Shown piece after piece: positions 34,110 through 43,662 of a stretch of 60,878 nt of DNA. Position numbers and translations under genes: made by a program. Every line of letters begins with the position of its first letter. The stretch's first letter is position 1. The DNA lies in NCBI GenBank assembly GCA_021797825.1, contig JAJZZA010000011.1, positions 1 to 60,878 of the forward strand, written 5' to 3'. Origin of the DNA: Bacillota bacterium. Lineage in GTDB: Bacteria; Bacillota; Sulfobacillia; Sulfobacillales; Sulfobacillaceae. Under the pieces are notes generated by a model. The model was not told the DNA's origin. It searched no databases and saw nothing but the letters and a program-made list of their open reading frames with translations.

Positions 34110-34934
34110 TCACCGGGAAACCCGCACCGCTTCCACGTCTGCCACCAGCCCTCCACCCCATCGAACCCAGCGCGCATACAGCCGAGTTCCCCAGTAATAC
34201 CACCAGCCCACCGCCGCCGCCGCCAAAAATCCGGCGCCAGCCAGCAAGAATAACGTAAACAAAGCCACTTCGACGCCAAACCATCCCGCCGGCACACGAT
34301 GCGCCAACACCGTCAAGAGGGCCATCAGGGTCAGCACCGCCACCATCAGCACGATCATCACCCAGCTGAAAAACAACATCGCGGAGACAAACCGGGCCTG
34401 AACGGGCGAGACTTTAAGCAGGCGCCCACGACCGTTTTCAATCGCCAGTTCCACATCCAGACCGTTGTAGAACACCACCACCAGGTGCGTGTAGAGCCAG
34501 ACACTGCCCACACCGTACCCCCAGCACGCCAACGGCAGCAAGAGAAACATCCATAGCCAATGTTCGGGTATCACCGCAGCCCAGCCAAAGAGATTGACCA
34601 CGATCGCCATACCCAGCCCAAAGGGCACGGCCAGGGCAGCCAGCCCCCCGGCGGCATCTCCGACCGGGATGCTAACCAGCCGGGATCCGTCCTGAACCAG
34701 CCGGATGCCGCGATGGAGCCGGCTGGTCGCGTTATAGAGCACGGCCCCAACCACCCGAAGCCCCAGCACCGCCAGCAAGGCGCCCACCGCCTGTCCAATG
34801 CCCGTCGCCCATCCGATCCGGGACTGGCTCCCTAGCCACCATCCGACTATTACCGCCGGCCACAGCCAGACCCAAATCCCCGCCACCATCCACGGTACCA
34901 GGGCGAGGTGGGTGAGTCGTCGTTGTTGGCTCAT
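34110..34934 (-). CDS. Multi-pass membrane protein, unknown
   Basis: A 274-residue protein with about six to seven hydrophobic helices and no motif I recognise. A soluble stretch around residues 155-180 (ENGRGRLLKVSPVQARF) separates two membrane halves. It is encoded five bases upstream of mutY on the same strand, probably in one operon, but the pairing does not suggest a function. Confidence 0.7.
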   Translation of the reverse strand: MSQQRRLTHLALVPWMVAGIWVWLWPAVIVGWWLGSQSRIGWATGIGQAVGALLAVLGLRVVGAVLYNATSRLHRGIRLVQDGSRLVSIPVGDAAGGLAALAVPFGLGMAIVVNLFGWAAVIPEHWLWMFLLLPLACWGYGVGSVWLYTHLVVVFYNGLDVELAIENGRGRLLKVSPVQARFVSAMLFFSWVMIVLMVAVLTLMALLTVLAHRVPAGWFGVEVALFTLFLLAGAGFLAAAAVGWWYYWGTRLYARWVRWGGGLVADVEAVRVSR

Positions 34935-35481
34935 GCGCTGTCGCTCCTCGTCTAAAGACCGCTACGCCGCCACACCCTTCCCCGTAGCGCAAGCCGCAAC
35001 CACCCGCCCCCGCCGATCCCCCGGCCGTCAGGCTGCCCATAACCGGGCACCGCGAACGCATCTCGCGGTGCCCGCCCCAGAAGTCTGTGCCCCCCCGCGA
35101 TTGCCTGGGACCCACGAGCCTGGTGGGGAGACCGCGCGGTATCGGTCAAGGAACGACGAACCGGGCTGCCGCCTGCGAAAGCCGGACGTGCCCTGCACCC
35201 AATCTGGGGCGGCAGCCGGCGGTGGCTCATTTCGACACCTGTTCCAACCCGCACTGCCCCAAGCCTACGCAAATCGGCCAAGCCGCGTTCACAGGCTCCG
35301 ATTGGGACCATAGTGACAGTCTACTACCGTTCTGGCCAGGAACAAAGAGAGAGAGGTCCGGCGATTGATCGCCTGAGCGCCCCGGGGGGAATCAGCGGGC
35401 TATGCCGACTCGATCCGTTTCATGGCAAAAAACGACCACTCAGCGGGCCATCAACCGGGCATCGCCAAGACCGTCACCCGC
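34935..35481. other. Intergenic with a perfect hairpin
   Basis: No gene recognised. At 35045-35073 a ten-base perfect stem (GGGCACCGCG and complement) with a nine-base loop lacks a T-run. It may end or attenuate transcription from the pseudo-transpeptidase gene towards the membrane protein gene. Confidence 0.4.
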
Positions 35482-36675
35482 TTAAAAGCTCTTGGCAACG
35501 GTTTTGAGCAGGGAAAGAAAACGAGCGGTGGCCGGTCCTGCGGCGACCACCACCAACCCGTGAGCCTGGCCGGTAAAAGCCACGGCGAAACTGCCGGCTG
35601 GCCGCCACACGCGAAAGCGCAGGGGGCCGGCCACGATTTCGGGCAGACTGCCGGAGACCGTCGAGAGGGCGTGAACCGTCGCCACGGGAGTAGCGGGCGC
35701 TTGCCTGGCGGACGACGGGGCGGTTGTGCTCACGGCCGGCAGCGCTCCGCCGTCGACGAAGGGAAGATAGGCCCGGGCCACTTCCAAAGGAGTCGCCCAA
35801 AGCGCGCGGCCAAAAGACATCTCCAGCGGACTCGCGGAGGGAAGCGCCGGATTCGGCACCGGTTGCCCAGGGATCGCCATCCCCCGGCCCAGGCCCAGCC
35901 GCGCCAAGGCTCGGTTGACCGCCGCGCCGCCCCAGCGATCGGCCAAGCCGGTTAACAACGGCAACCCGGTGGAGGTCTTCATCCCCGCCAACAGTGACGG
36001 CGCAACCAGGGCTTGCGCCAGCAGGGGAGGAATCAGCGTCAACCCCGCCGGATAGGGCTGCCAGATCATGCCGCGTCCCGAGGGATTGGCCTCGGCCGCC
36101 AATATTTGCCCCTGTCCGCCCAGCACGATCGCCACGCCTCCGCTCGGAATGGCGCCCGACACGCGGTGCACGAGGCGAAGTTGCAAACTGGTCGATTTCT
36201 CGCCTGCAACCCGAGGCTGCCAGGCGCCGGGTTGCGGAACGACCGCAGCCGTGCGCCAAGCTCCCGCCCCCCGGGCAGCCACCGCCAAGAGCGTTGGCGA
36301 CACGCCGGTCACGGGGTAGGGGAGATTCACCGAAATCGTGTGAATCCCCGCCACCGCACTATCCACCCACCCGGCGGGAGGGGCCGTCCATAACCCTTCT
36401 GTAACCTGCCGCAGGCGGCGGGGCAGCATTCTTCGGGCCCAGGTCGGCATTTGCCCCGGAACCACCGCGACCACCCGCACCCGGCGCGACGTCCACAGCG
36501 CCTCGCCTCCGGCGCTCAGCAGCCGAGCAACCGGTATCGGCTGCAAAAGCCTAAGCGGCCGTTGCCAAGGGGGCCCATCCGCAACCGATTGAACGCCCAG
36601 CCAAATCCCCGCCGTTGCGCCCAGGCCAGCAACCAACACCACTGACCGCCACCACCTTGGGCGATTTCTGCCCAC
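35482..36675 (-). CDS. Transpeptidase-like protein lacking catalytic motifs
   Basis: A 397-residue protein with an N-terminal membrane helix (about 10-28). The C-terminal half keeps the shape of a class B penicillin-binding protein: LGLGRGMAIPGQPVPNPALP (260-279), then LEMSFGRALWATPLEVARAY (284-303). Where PGSTFK with the active serine and lysine should stand, it reads YPAGLTLIPP (208-217), and no KTGT is found. It therefore cannot be a normal transpeptidase and may be a structural partner in septum or spore-cortex synthesis. It is encoded 59 bases after mltG. Confidence 0.72.
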   Translation of the reverse strand: MGRNRPRWWRSVVLVAGLGATAGIWLGVQSVADGPPWQRPLRLLQPIPVARLLSAGGEALWTSRRVRVVAVVPGQMPTWARRMLPRRLRQVTEGLWTAPPAGWVDSAVAGIHTISVNLPYPVTGVSPTLLAVAARGAGAWRTAAVVPQPGAWQPRVAGEKSTSLQLRLVHRVSGAIPSGGVAIVLGGQGQILAAEANPSGRGMIWQPYPAGLTLIPPLLAQALVAPSLLAGMKTSTGLPLLTGLADRWGGAAVNRALARLGLGRGMAIPGQPVPNPALPSASPLEMSFGRALWATPLEVARAYLPFVDGGALPAVSTTAPSSARQAPATPVATVHALSTVSGSLPEIVAGPLRFRVWRPAGSFAVAFTGQAHGLVVVAAGPATARFLSLLKTVAKSF

Positions 36676-36734
36676 GCTTAACCCTCCCCGCCATTACTAC
36701 AGGAAGGGTTTCCCAATTTCATCGAGTTTAAACA

Positions 36735-37763
36735 TTAGGAATGGGCGTTGGCCCAGGCGATGTTGGATAAGTGCTGCTGATAGGTGGTGGCAAACAGATC
36801 TTTGCCGTTGCGCAGCGCCAGGAAGTAGAGATAGGGCACCGGGGCGGGAGAGAGGGCCGCGCGCAGCATCAACAAGCCGGGGTTGCAGATGGGACCCGGC
36901 GGCAGCCCCCGATGGAGATAGGTATTATACGCCGACGCCACCCGCAGGTCGCCCAGCGTGAGGCCTCCCGCCACCGTCCGCTGGAGCGCGTAGCGCACGG
37001 TGGCATCGGACTGCAGCGGCATGCCCGCCGCCATCCGGTTCATAAAGACGGCCGCTATCTTGGGGGCGTCGCTCGCCACCCCGTCTTCCGATTGGATGAT
37101 CGACGCCAGCGTCACCCATTGGGTAAACGTCAACGAGGTGTGCGCCGCACGGTAAAGCGGACGCACCCGGGCTTGAAAGGTTTGCCACATCACGGCCAGG
37201 GCTGTCTGCGGCGTTGTCCCCCAAGCGAACGAGTAGGTGGCGGGAAACAAATAGCCCTCCCAGGGATCGCGCACCCCAGTGGCGGGAGCAGGCATCCCGG
37301 GCAGCGGTTTGGCCAGCAAGGATCGGTAATCGGCCGGAGTCCCGATGTGCGCCGCGACCAGGCGCGCCACCACCTGCTTCACCGTAAACCCTTCGGGAAT
37401 CGTCACCTTGATCACCACCACCTGACCGGCCCGCATGCGGTCCAGGATCGCCGTGAGGCTGTCGTGGGGCGACAGGCGGTAGACGCCCGACTTCAGGCTG
37501 CTCGCCAGATGATCAACCTGGCTCAAAAAAGCAAACGCCCAGGCGCTGCGGATAATGCCCTGCCGCCTGAGCGACTCCCCAATTGCGGTGGCGGTTTCGC
37601 CCGGACGGACCGTCACATATTTGAACGTGTGACTCTGCGGATTGACCGGCAACAAAGGCAGGTAGACGCCGATACCAAACAAAAGGGCGGCTCCCAACAT
37701 CGCCGCCCCCCACCGAAACCAGAACCGTCTGCGTCGTGTCCACTTCATATCCTGAAGGGCCAC
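36735..37763 (-). CDS. mltG: Endolytic murein transglycosylase
   Basis: A 342-residue membrane-anchored enzyme that cuts nascent peptidoglycan glycan chains. One transmembrane helix lies at about 20-40, a LysM-like domain at about 45-115 and the YceG domain after that. The active region reads LASIIQSEDGVASDAPKIAA; Glu226 corresponds to the second glutamate of the usual EKE, while the first is Gln. LQSDATVRYAL follows as in relatives. The start may be GTG 37763 or ATG 37748. The gene follows ruvX-yrzB as in other Firmicutes. Confidence 0.87.
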   Translation of the reverse strand: MALQDMKWTRRRRFWFRWGAAMLGAALLFGIGVYLPLLPVNPQSHTFKYVTVRPGETATAIGESLRRQGIIRSAWAFAFLSQVDHLASSLKSGVYRLSPHDSLTAILDRMRAGQVVVIKVTIPEGFTVKQVVARLVAAHIGTPADYRSLLAKPLPGMPAPATGVRDPWEGYLFPATYSFAWGTTPQTALAVMWQTFQARVRPLYRAAHTSLTFTQWVTLASIIQSEDGVASDAPKIAAVFMNRMAAGMPLQSDATVRYALQRTVAGGLTLGDLRVASAYNTYLHRGLPPGPICNPGLLMLRAALSPAPVPYLYFLALRNGKDLFATTYQQHLSNIAWANAHS

Positions 37764-37793
37764 TGGTCCCCAGCGTCTTCCATTTCGGGGCGG

Positions 37794-38579
37794 CTATTCC
37801 TCGATTTCATCGTCGAGCAACTGCTCGTAAGCCGCGGCCACACGCTCCCACTCCTCCTCAGACTCGATATCGACGAGTACATCGTCGCCGTCCGCGTCCT
37901 TTTCCAGGCGGAGAATGATGGCATCCGCTTCCTCACTCTCATCCGTGTCGATGGGGAGCAAAATGGCATATTCGCCACGATCCACTTCAATCACATCTAC
38001 CACCACAAATTCGTGCTCTTGCCCATCCTCATCCGTCAGGGTGATGATTTCGTCCTCGTCTTCAGGAATTCCGTGACCCAAAATCTCCTTGTCGTCCGCC
38101 ATTTGCGTCTCCTCTCTTCTGATCGCCGTCAGGCGATGGTCCAAGTAGCCCTGCAAAATCAAAGCAGCGGCCACCCCATCGACGAGGCGCCGGCGCCTGT
38201 TCCGACGCACATCCTGTTCAATCAGAATGCGTTCTGCCTCACGAGTCGTCAAGCGTTCATCCCAGGTGGCCACTGGGCAAGGCGCCCGGACCCTGAGCCG
38301 ATTCACAAACCGGAGTGTCTTCTCCGCTTGCGCGCCGAGACTGCTGTTCAGGTTCAAGGGCAATCCTACCACAATCTCCGACACATTTAATGCATTGACG
38401 ATTTGGATTATCTGTTCCCAGGCAGCCCGATCAGAGACGCGTTGAATCGGGTCGCGCGCGCTCGCCAGCAATCCGGTCTCATCGCTTATCGCCACTCCGA
38501 TCCATTTATCCCCCACGTCCAGGCCCATTATGCGGCCCGTTGGCCGGGTTGCGGGCGGACCCGGCTCCTTCTCAGACAT
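37794..38579 (-). CDS. ruvX: RuvX/YqgF nuclease fused to DUF1292 (YrzB)
   Basis: Residues about 15-150 are the RNase H-fold Holliday junction resolvase-like protein YqgF, which also acts in 16S rRNA processing: [27 protein letters not shown] and the WDERLTT segment. Residues 160-261 are an acidic DUF1292 protein ([20 protein letters not shown]). The two are usually separate genes (yrrK, yrzB). Here they form one frame with no stop. Met160 (38102) has AGAGGAG before it, so a free DUF1292 product could also be made. It overlaps ireB by eight bases. Confidence 0.88.
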   Translation of the reverse strand: MSEKEPGPPATRPTGRIMGLDVGDKWIGVAISDETGLLASARDPIQRVSDRAAWEQIIQIVNALNVSEIVVGLPLNLNSSLGAQAEKTLRFVNRLRVRAPCPVATWDERLTTREAERILIEQDVRRNRRRRLVDGVAAALILQGYLDHRLTAIRREETQMADDKEILGHGIPEDEDEIITLTDEDGQEHEFVVVDVIEVDRGEYAILLPIDTDESEEADAIILRLEKDADGDDVLVDIESEEEWERVAAAYEQLLDDEIEE

Positions 38580-38847
38580 CCTTCGGCGCCGTTTCCAGTC
38601 GGTCCACGTACTGGCGCAACAACTCTTCCAGAAGTTCGTCCCGATCCACCCGCCGAACCAGGTTGCGGGCGCCCAGATGGCTCGTGATGTAGGCCGGATC
38701 GCCCGACAACAAGTACCCGACCAGCTGGCTAATCGGATTGTACCCCTTGTCCTTTAGGGCACTGTATACCTCACGCAAGATGGCGTCCGCCTGGTTTTCG
38801 GCCTCCTGCCCCCCCCACAGCCGACGCGTTTCATCCGACGAGCCCAT
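38572..38847 (-). CDS. ireB: IreB family regulatory phosphoprotein (UPF0297)
   Basis: A 91-residue cytoplasmic protein. [20 protein letters not shown] and [14 protein letters not shown] are the family hallmarks, and the N-terminal SSDETRRL contains the threonine region phosphorylated by the PASTA kinase in Enterococcus. I chose ATG 38847; the frame extends further but the family starts here. It lies between alaS and ruvX as in most Firmicutes. Confidence 0.92.
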   Translation of the reverse strand: MGSSDETRRLWGGQEAENQADAILREVYSALKDKGYNPISQLVGYLLSGDPAYITSHLGARNLVRRVDRDELLEELLRQYVDRLETAPKDV

Positions 38848-38931
38848 GTCTCCCACGTCCTTTCTGGTGCGACTCACTTCGCTGTCAGCCGGTGGATATC
38901 CTTCCCCATCCCCGAATTTCCGGGGAATATG

Positions 38932-41544
38932 TTAGCCGACCCGCAACTTTCCCGCGATCAGCCGGTGTGCCGCTTCCAGCAAAGGCCCGATCCCGTCGGG
39001 ATGTTTTCCGCCGGCCTGGGACATGTCGTCGCGGCCGCCCCCACCGCCCTCGATATATCCCGCCAACTCCTGCACCAGACCCCGGGCGGAAAGCCCCCGC
39101 GCCCGCAAGCCGGGTCCCAAAAAAACCAGCAGGGAAGCCCGGTCCCCTTGGCGGGCGGTCAGCACCGCCCCGTCCACCCGTTCTTTGAGCCCATCGAGAA
39201 TTTGCCGCAACTCCCCGGCCGACTCCGCGCCGGTGTCGGCGATGACCATGCGTTGACCATCCACCATGATCGCCTGTTCTGTCAACTGCCGTCCGGCCGC
39301 TTCACGCGCACGGCGTCCCACCTCGGCCAATTCCGTCTCCAAGCGCTTGACCTCGGCGGCCAATTCCGCCACGCGCTGCGGCAATTCTCCGGTCTCGGCG
39401 CCGCGGAACTGAGCCAAGAGGGCGTCGCTGACCGCGCTCAGCCGGCGCAGGCGCCAAACCGAGTTCCAGCCGGTCACCGCTTCCACCCGCCGGTTGCCCG
39501 CGCCAATACTCAGTTCCTGCACGATGGCAAACAATCCGATTTGTCCGGTGCGTTGACAATGGGTGCCCCCGCACAGTTCGCGGCTGGCTCCTTCGACCGC
39601 GACCACGCGCACCGATTCCCCGTATTTATCGCCGAAAAACGCCAGCGCGCCATCCGCCAGCGCGTCATCTTTGGACATCTGACGGGTCGTCACCACGCGA
39701 TCCTCCAGCACCCAGCGGTTGACCAAATCCTCCACTTCCCGGATCTGCTGCGGGGTCATCGCGCGCGGATAGGAAAAGTCAAAACGCAGACGGTCCGGGG
39801 CAACCAACGACCCCGTCTGCCGCACGCCGTCGCCCAGCACGCGGCGCAACGCGGCGTGTAGCAGGTGCGTCCCGGTGTGATTGCGCATGGCCCCTTCGCG
39901 GCGCTCGCGATCCACCTCGGCCGTGACCGTTTGCCCACGAACCAGATAACCGGCCTCGACCGACACCAAATGCCAGATGTCGCCGCCCGATTTCACGGTG
40001 TCCAGCACCACCGCCCGCCCGTCCGGCCAGCTCATCCGGCCGGCATCGCCCACCTGGCCGCCCCCTTCCGGGTAAAAAGGGGTGCGGTCCAGCCATACCC
40101 ATCCGCTCATCCCGTTTTCCAGACGCTCCACGCGGTCGGAGCCGACAAACAAGGCTGCGGCCGCCACCTCGTTGCCGATCAGCGTATCGTGCCCGGTAAA
40201 TGTGACGCCCCCGAGGGCCGGCAAAGATTCCGCCAGTCCGGCGCGGTCGGCCCGTGCCCGGTCGCGTTGTTCCTCCATAGCCGCCTCAAATCCGACCGCG
40301 TCGACCGTCAGGCCCCGTTCCGCGGCGGCATCAACGGTCAAATCGAGGGGAAATCCATAGGTGTCGTGCAGCAAAAAGGCGTCCCGACCGGACAGCACGC
40401 CCCCGGCCGGCACCGTTTGCAGCTTGTCCGCCAACACTTTCATCCCGGCCGTCAACGTCAGCCGGAATCGTTCTTCCTCCTCTTGCACCCGTTGCGCAAT
40501 GGCCGGCTCGCCCACGGCCACTTCCGGATACGCCGCACCCATCATCGTCCCCACCACGGGGACCAGCCGCCACAGGAACGGCGAGTCAAATCCCAAGCCC
40601 AGTCCGTAGCGGACCGCGCGGCGCAATATCCGCCGCATAACAAAACCCCGCCCCTCGTTGCTAAACGAGACCCCCTCCGCCAGTAAGAACACGATGGCCC
40701 GAATATGGTCCGCGATGACCCGAAAAGCCATTCCCGCGGCACCGCGATCATAGGTCCGGCGCGACAGCCTTTCCACTTCTTGGATCAGGGGAAACAGCAA
40801 ATCGGTATCGAAATTGGAGTCGACACCTTGCAGGTAGGCGGTCACCCGTTCCAGACCCATGCCGGTGTCGATGCTCGGCCGCGGCAAGGGAGTCAAATTC
40901 CCGCTGGCATCGCGGTCATACTGCATAAACACCAGATTCCAAATCTCCTGGATGCGGTCACATTCACAGCGGCCCAGTCCGCAATCCGGTCCGCAGGCGT
41001 AAGCCAGCCCCCGGTCGACGAAAATTTCACTGCAGGGACCACAGGGCCCGGTATCGCCCATGGACCAGAAGTTGTCGTGCTCGCCCATCCGCACGATGCG
41101 ATCGGGGCTGACCCCCGCCACCTCCTGCCAGAGTGAAAAGGCCTCGTCATCCGTTTCAAACACCGTCACCCACAGGGTGTCGCGCGCGATTCCCAGCTCT
41201 TCGGTCAAAAACGTCCAGGCCATCCGAATGGCATCGCGCTTAAAGTAGTCCCCGAAGGAGAAGTTCCCCAGCATTTCGAAAAATGTTTGGTGGCGGGCCG
41301 TTCGGCCCACCTGGTCCAGATCGTTGTGTTTGCCTCCCGCGCGCATGCATTTTTGTACCGTCACGGCGCGCTGATAGCTCCGGGATTCGAGTCCGAGAAA
41401 GACATCCTTAAATTGCACCATCCCGGAATTGGTAAAGAGCAAGGTGGGATCACCGGCCGGAACTAAAGGGGAACTGAGCACCCTTTGATGGCCGCGGTTT
41501 TCAAAAAAATCAAGAAACTTTTGTCGAATGACGGACGACTGCAC
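38932..41544 (-). CDS. alaS: Alanyl-tRNA synthetase
   Basis: An 870-residue class II synthetase that charges tRNA-Ala and edits mischarged Ser and Gly. The catalytic domain contains HQTFFEMLGNFSFGDYFK and GMGLERVTAYLQG. The editing domain shows NHTGTHLLHAALR (zinc His pair, near residue 565) and CGGTHC (near 665). The C-terminus keeps the glycine-rich GGGGGRDDMSQAGG motif of the C-Ala domain. I chose GTG 41544, seven bases after GAGGAGG. No T-box leader fits the 39-base gap to the preceding gene. Confidence 0.96.
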   Translation of the reverse strand: MQSSVIRQKFLDFFENRGHQRVLSSPLVPAGDPTLLFTNSGMVQFKDVFLGLESRSYQRAVTVQKCMRAGGKHNDLDQVGRTARHQTFFEMLGNFSFGDYFKRDAIRMAWTFLTEELGIARDTLWVTVFETDDEAFSLWQEVAGVSPDRIVRMGEHDNFWSMGDTGPCGPCSEIFVDRGLAYACGPDCGLGRCECDRIQEIWNLVFMQYDRDASGNLTPLPRPSIDTGMGLERVTAYLQGVDSNFDTDLLFPLIQEVERLSRRTYDRGAAGMAFRVIADHIRAIVFLLAEGVSFSNEGRGFVMRRILRRAVRYGLGLGFDSPFLWRLVPVVGTMMGAAYPEVAVGEPAIAQRVQEEEERFRLTLTAGMKVLADKLQTVPAGGVLSGRDAFLLHDTYGFPLDLTVDAAAERGLTVDAVGFEAAMEEQRDRARADRAGLAESLPALGGVTFTGHDTLIGNEVAAAALFVGSDRVERLENGMSGWVWLDRTPFYPEGGGQVGDAGRMSWPDGRAVVLDTVKSGGDIWHLVSVEAGYLVRGQTVTAEVDRERREGAMRNHTGTHLLHAALRRVLGDGVRQTGSLVAPDRLRFDFSYPRAMTPQQIREVEDLVNRWVLEDRVVTTRQMSKDDALADGALAFFGDKYGESVRVVAVEGASRELCGGTHCQRTGQIGLFAIVQELSIGAGNRRVEAVTGWNSVWRLRRLSAVSDALLAQFRGAETGELPQRVAELAAEVKRLETELAEVGRRAREAAGRQLTEQAIMVDGQRMVIADTGAESAGELRQILDGLKERVDGAVLTARQGDRASLLVFLGPGLRARGLSARGLVQELAGYIEGGGGGRDDMSQAGGKHPDGIGPLLEAAHRLIAGKLRVG

Positions 41545-41583
41545 TCCGAATCCTCCTCGGCATCTTGGCACAATTTAGATGTT

Positions 41584-42669
41584 TCATTCTACCGATCCGG
41601 AGGAAGGCCGGTCAAGCGCAATCACCACCCGGTTATAAAGATGGCTCAGCACCACCTTCAGCACCGCGGCCAGCGGCACCCCCAACAAGAGCCCCGCCAC
41701 GCCCGCCAGTTCACCGCCGGCCAATATCGCAAAGATCACCGCCAGCGGATGCAGGCCGACCGAGTCGCCTACCACTTTGGGCGCAATCACGGTCCCTTCC
41801 AACTGGTGAATGGCGACAAACCCCGCCCCCGCGTAAAGCGCGATCAAGGGCGAGCGGTTAAGTCCCAGCAACACCGCCGGGATCGCCCCCGCAATCGGTC
41901 CCACGTAGGGAATGACGTCGGTCACTCCCGCCACCACGCCAATCAACGCGGAAAACGGAATGCCCAACATCGCCACCCATACCGTCGACAACAACCCCAC
42001 CGCCAGCGCCACCAACAGCTGCCCGCGAATAAATCCGCTTAGCGCCCCGTCCACGTCAAAACCCAGTTTGTAGACCGCCTCCTGCCAGTTCACCGGCACG
42101 ACTTGCCAAAATCGCGCGCGGACCCGGTCTAAATCCTTTAACAAATAGAAGCCCAGCACGGGCGCCACCACGACGCTAACAACTCCTGGCACCAGCCCGA
42201 ACATCGCGGAGATGACTTGGCGCAATGCCGCCCACAATTTTCCTTGCAGATGGGCGCCGGTTTGGGTGATGGCGTTTCGCGCGGCGGGCGGAATCGGAGC
42301 CTGATGAAAGCGAATAAGCCAGGCGTTCCACCCGGATTGAGCGCCCGTCACCAGGTTGGGCACCAGATGGATGACCTCCAGCGACTCCTGCAGCAAGAGC
42401 GGGATCAGGTAGATGGCCGCCACCGCAATGGTCACTCCCACCAGCGCATAGGCCGCAAAAATGGCGGCCACGCGGTTGATGCGCGCATAACGCACAATGC
42501 CGTCGACGGTCGGAGCCAAGAGATAGGCGAGCACCAACGCAAAAATGAAGGGCAGCAAGATGGCGCGGACCGCCCACAAGAGCCAGGCTCCCCCCGCCAC
42601 CAGGCCAAACAGAAGCCCCCAACGGTACCACCGTAGGGGGCCCTGGTCAAACAACCCGGCCTTTTTCAC
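41584..42669 (-). CDS. AI-2E family transporter
   Basis: A 361-residue membrane protein with about eight helices and the family segments GVTDVIPYVGPIAGAIPAVL and the PKVVGDSVGLHPLAVIFAIL stretch. Despite the family name, members may carry other ions or solutes. A homologue (yrrI) also precedes alaS in Bacillus subtilis, so the location is conserved. Confidence 0.88.
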   Translation of the reverse strand: MKKAGLFDQGPLRWYRWGLLFGLVAGGAWLLWAVRAILLPFIFALVLAYLLAPTVDGIVRYARINRVAAIFAAYALVGVTIAVAAIYLIPLLLQESLEVIHLVPNLVTGAQSGWNAWLIRFHQAPIPPAARNAITQTGAHLQGKLWAALRQVISAMFGLVPGVVSVVVAPVLGFYLLKDLDRVRARFWQVVPVNWQEAVYKLGFDVDGALSGFIRGQLLVALAVGLLSTVWVAMLGIPFSALIGVVAGVTDVIPYVGPIAGAIPAVLLGLNRSPLIALYAGAGFVAIHQLEGTVIAPKVVGDSVGLHPLAVIFAILAGGELAGVAGLLLGVPLAAVLKVVLSHLYNRVVIALDRPSSGSVE

Positions 42670-42700
42670 CGGATTTCCGACCTCCTTGCGCGGGTCCGCT

Positions 42701-42904
42701 TCATCCTAAACGGCGTTTCGCCAAATGGACGACGCGGCGGCTGCCAGTTTTGGCGAATCGCACCATCCGGGGAGCCACCCGCCGGGCCTGGCGAATGGCT
42801 GTGCGATAGAAAGTGCTGCGCCCCGGCCGTTTGAGCAGCCACATTCCCGCCACGACGGCACCCATCATGGCTCCGGTCACGATGCCGGTCATATACCGTC
42901 TCAC
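42701..42904 (-). CDS. Small basic membrane protein
   Basis: A 67-residue protein: one glycine-rich helix (about 6-22) followed by a strongly basic tail (Arg/Lys rich). It starts at GTG 42904, overlapping the upstream stop by four bases (GTGA), seven bases after GGAG. YtxH-like in shape; function unknown. Confidence 0.6.
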   Translation of the reverse strand: MRRYMTGIVTGAMMGAVVAGMWLLKRPGRSTFYRTAIRQARRVAPRMVRFAKTGSRRVVHLAKRRLG

Positions 42905-43137
42905 GACACCACTCCTTCCCACCCGGAAGGCATGTCGCTCGGACATTGCACCCCCGCCACCGGGGTATCGATCCGCGACAATTCACCGTCAGCCTCCACC
43001 TGGTACATGCGAATGCCGCGGTGGCTGATGGAAAACTCAATGAAACAATCCCAGCAATAATATTGGCCGGTCCCGACCCGGCCCACATTGCGCGCCGTGC
43101 AACGCGGACACAATGGGTCCGATGCCCCTTCGATCAC
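42901..43137 (-). CDS. Small zinc-ribbon protein
   Basis: A 78-residue protein with Cys-Pro-Arg-Cys near residue 10-13 and Cys-Trp-Asp-Cys near 28-31, a likely zinc ribbon. GGAGGGGG precedes the GTG start. It is coupled to the basic membrane protein by a GTGA overlap and follows the PRC-barrel gene. Function not known. Confidence 0.65.
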   Translation of the reverse strand: MIEGASDPLCPRCTARNVGRVGTGQYYCWDCFIEFSISHRGIRMYQVEADGELSRIDTPVAGVQCPSDMPSGWEGVVS

Positions 43138-43164
43138 GCTTCGCCCCCTCCTCCCGGGTTTCTC

Positions 43165-43641
43165 CTACCCAGTTTGCCCGTCCCGGCGAATTTTTATCCG
43201 GCCGTTATCCTCGCTCACCCGCAACACCGGGACTTGCAGGGCGCCTTGCATTAAATCGCCCAGAAGGCCGCGCGACACCACCAGTCGCGCGATAGTCATG
43301 GTCTCGGCATCAATCACCAGATCCTGCAACCGCCCCAGCAGTCGGCCATCGGCGGCGAACACGGGCATACCGCGCCAATTCCCCGAGGCGAGCATCCGTT
43401 CGCGCCGCCAGCGCCGGGTCCGCCGCACGACCGCATCCCGGCCCCGGACTTCCAGTCCGGTCACCGTCACCCGCACCCCGTCGCGGCCCACGAACAGCAC
43501 CCGCAAGGGGGATGTCCGCAAGATAAAACCTTCCACTTTCCACTGCGGCCAATCGACCACAACATGCCGCACGACCGTCCAAGGCCGGTCGTGGCCCTCG
43601 AAACGAACCGGCAGATGGTGCAAATGCCATTCGGTCACCAC
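43165..43641 (-). CDS. PRC-barrel domain protein
   Basis: A 158-residue protein whose C-terminal half (ASGNWRGMPVFAADGRLLGRLQDLVIDAET, shown here only as a landmark around residues 85-115) has the PRC-barrel pattern; a weaker similar pattern precedes it. PRC barrels occur in RimM and in ribosome- or envelope-linked proteins. It directly follows mnmA (22-base gap). Confidence 0.75.
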   Translation of the reverse strand: MVTEWHLHHLPVRFEGHDRPWTVVRHVVVDWPQWKVEGFILRTSPLRVLFVGRDGVRVTVTGLEVRGRDAVVRRTRRWRRERMLASGNWRGMPVFAADGRLLGRLQDLVIDAETMTIARLVVSRGLLGDLMQGALQVPVLRVSEDNGRIKIRRDGQTG

Positions 43642-43662
43642 GTCGATTGCCTGGCCCTCCCA

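Noticed and set aside
36771-38390. A 539-codon open frame on the plus strand
   Set aside because: It lies opposite mltG and the ruvX fusion, which have clear family motifs; its product is His/Arg/Gln-rich and resembles no family, as expected for an antisense frame in GC-rich DNA.
41545-41583. A T-box leader for alaS
   Set aside because: Only 39 bases separate alaS from the next gene start side, and no T-box sequence is visible.
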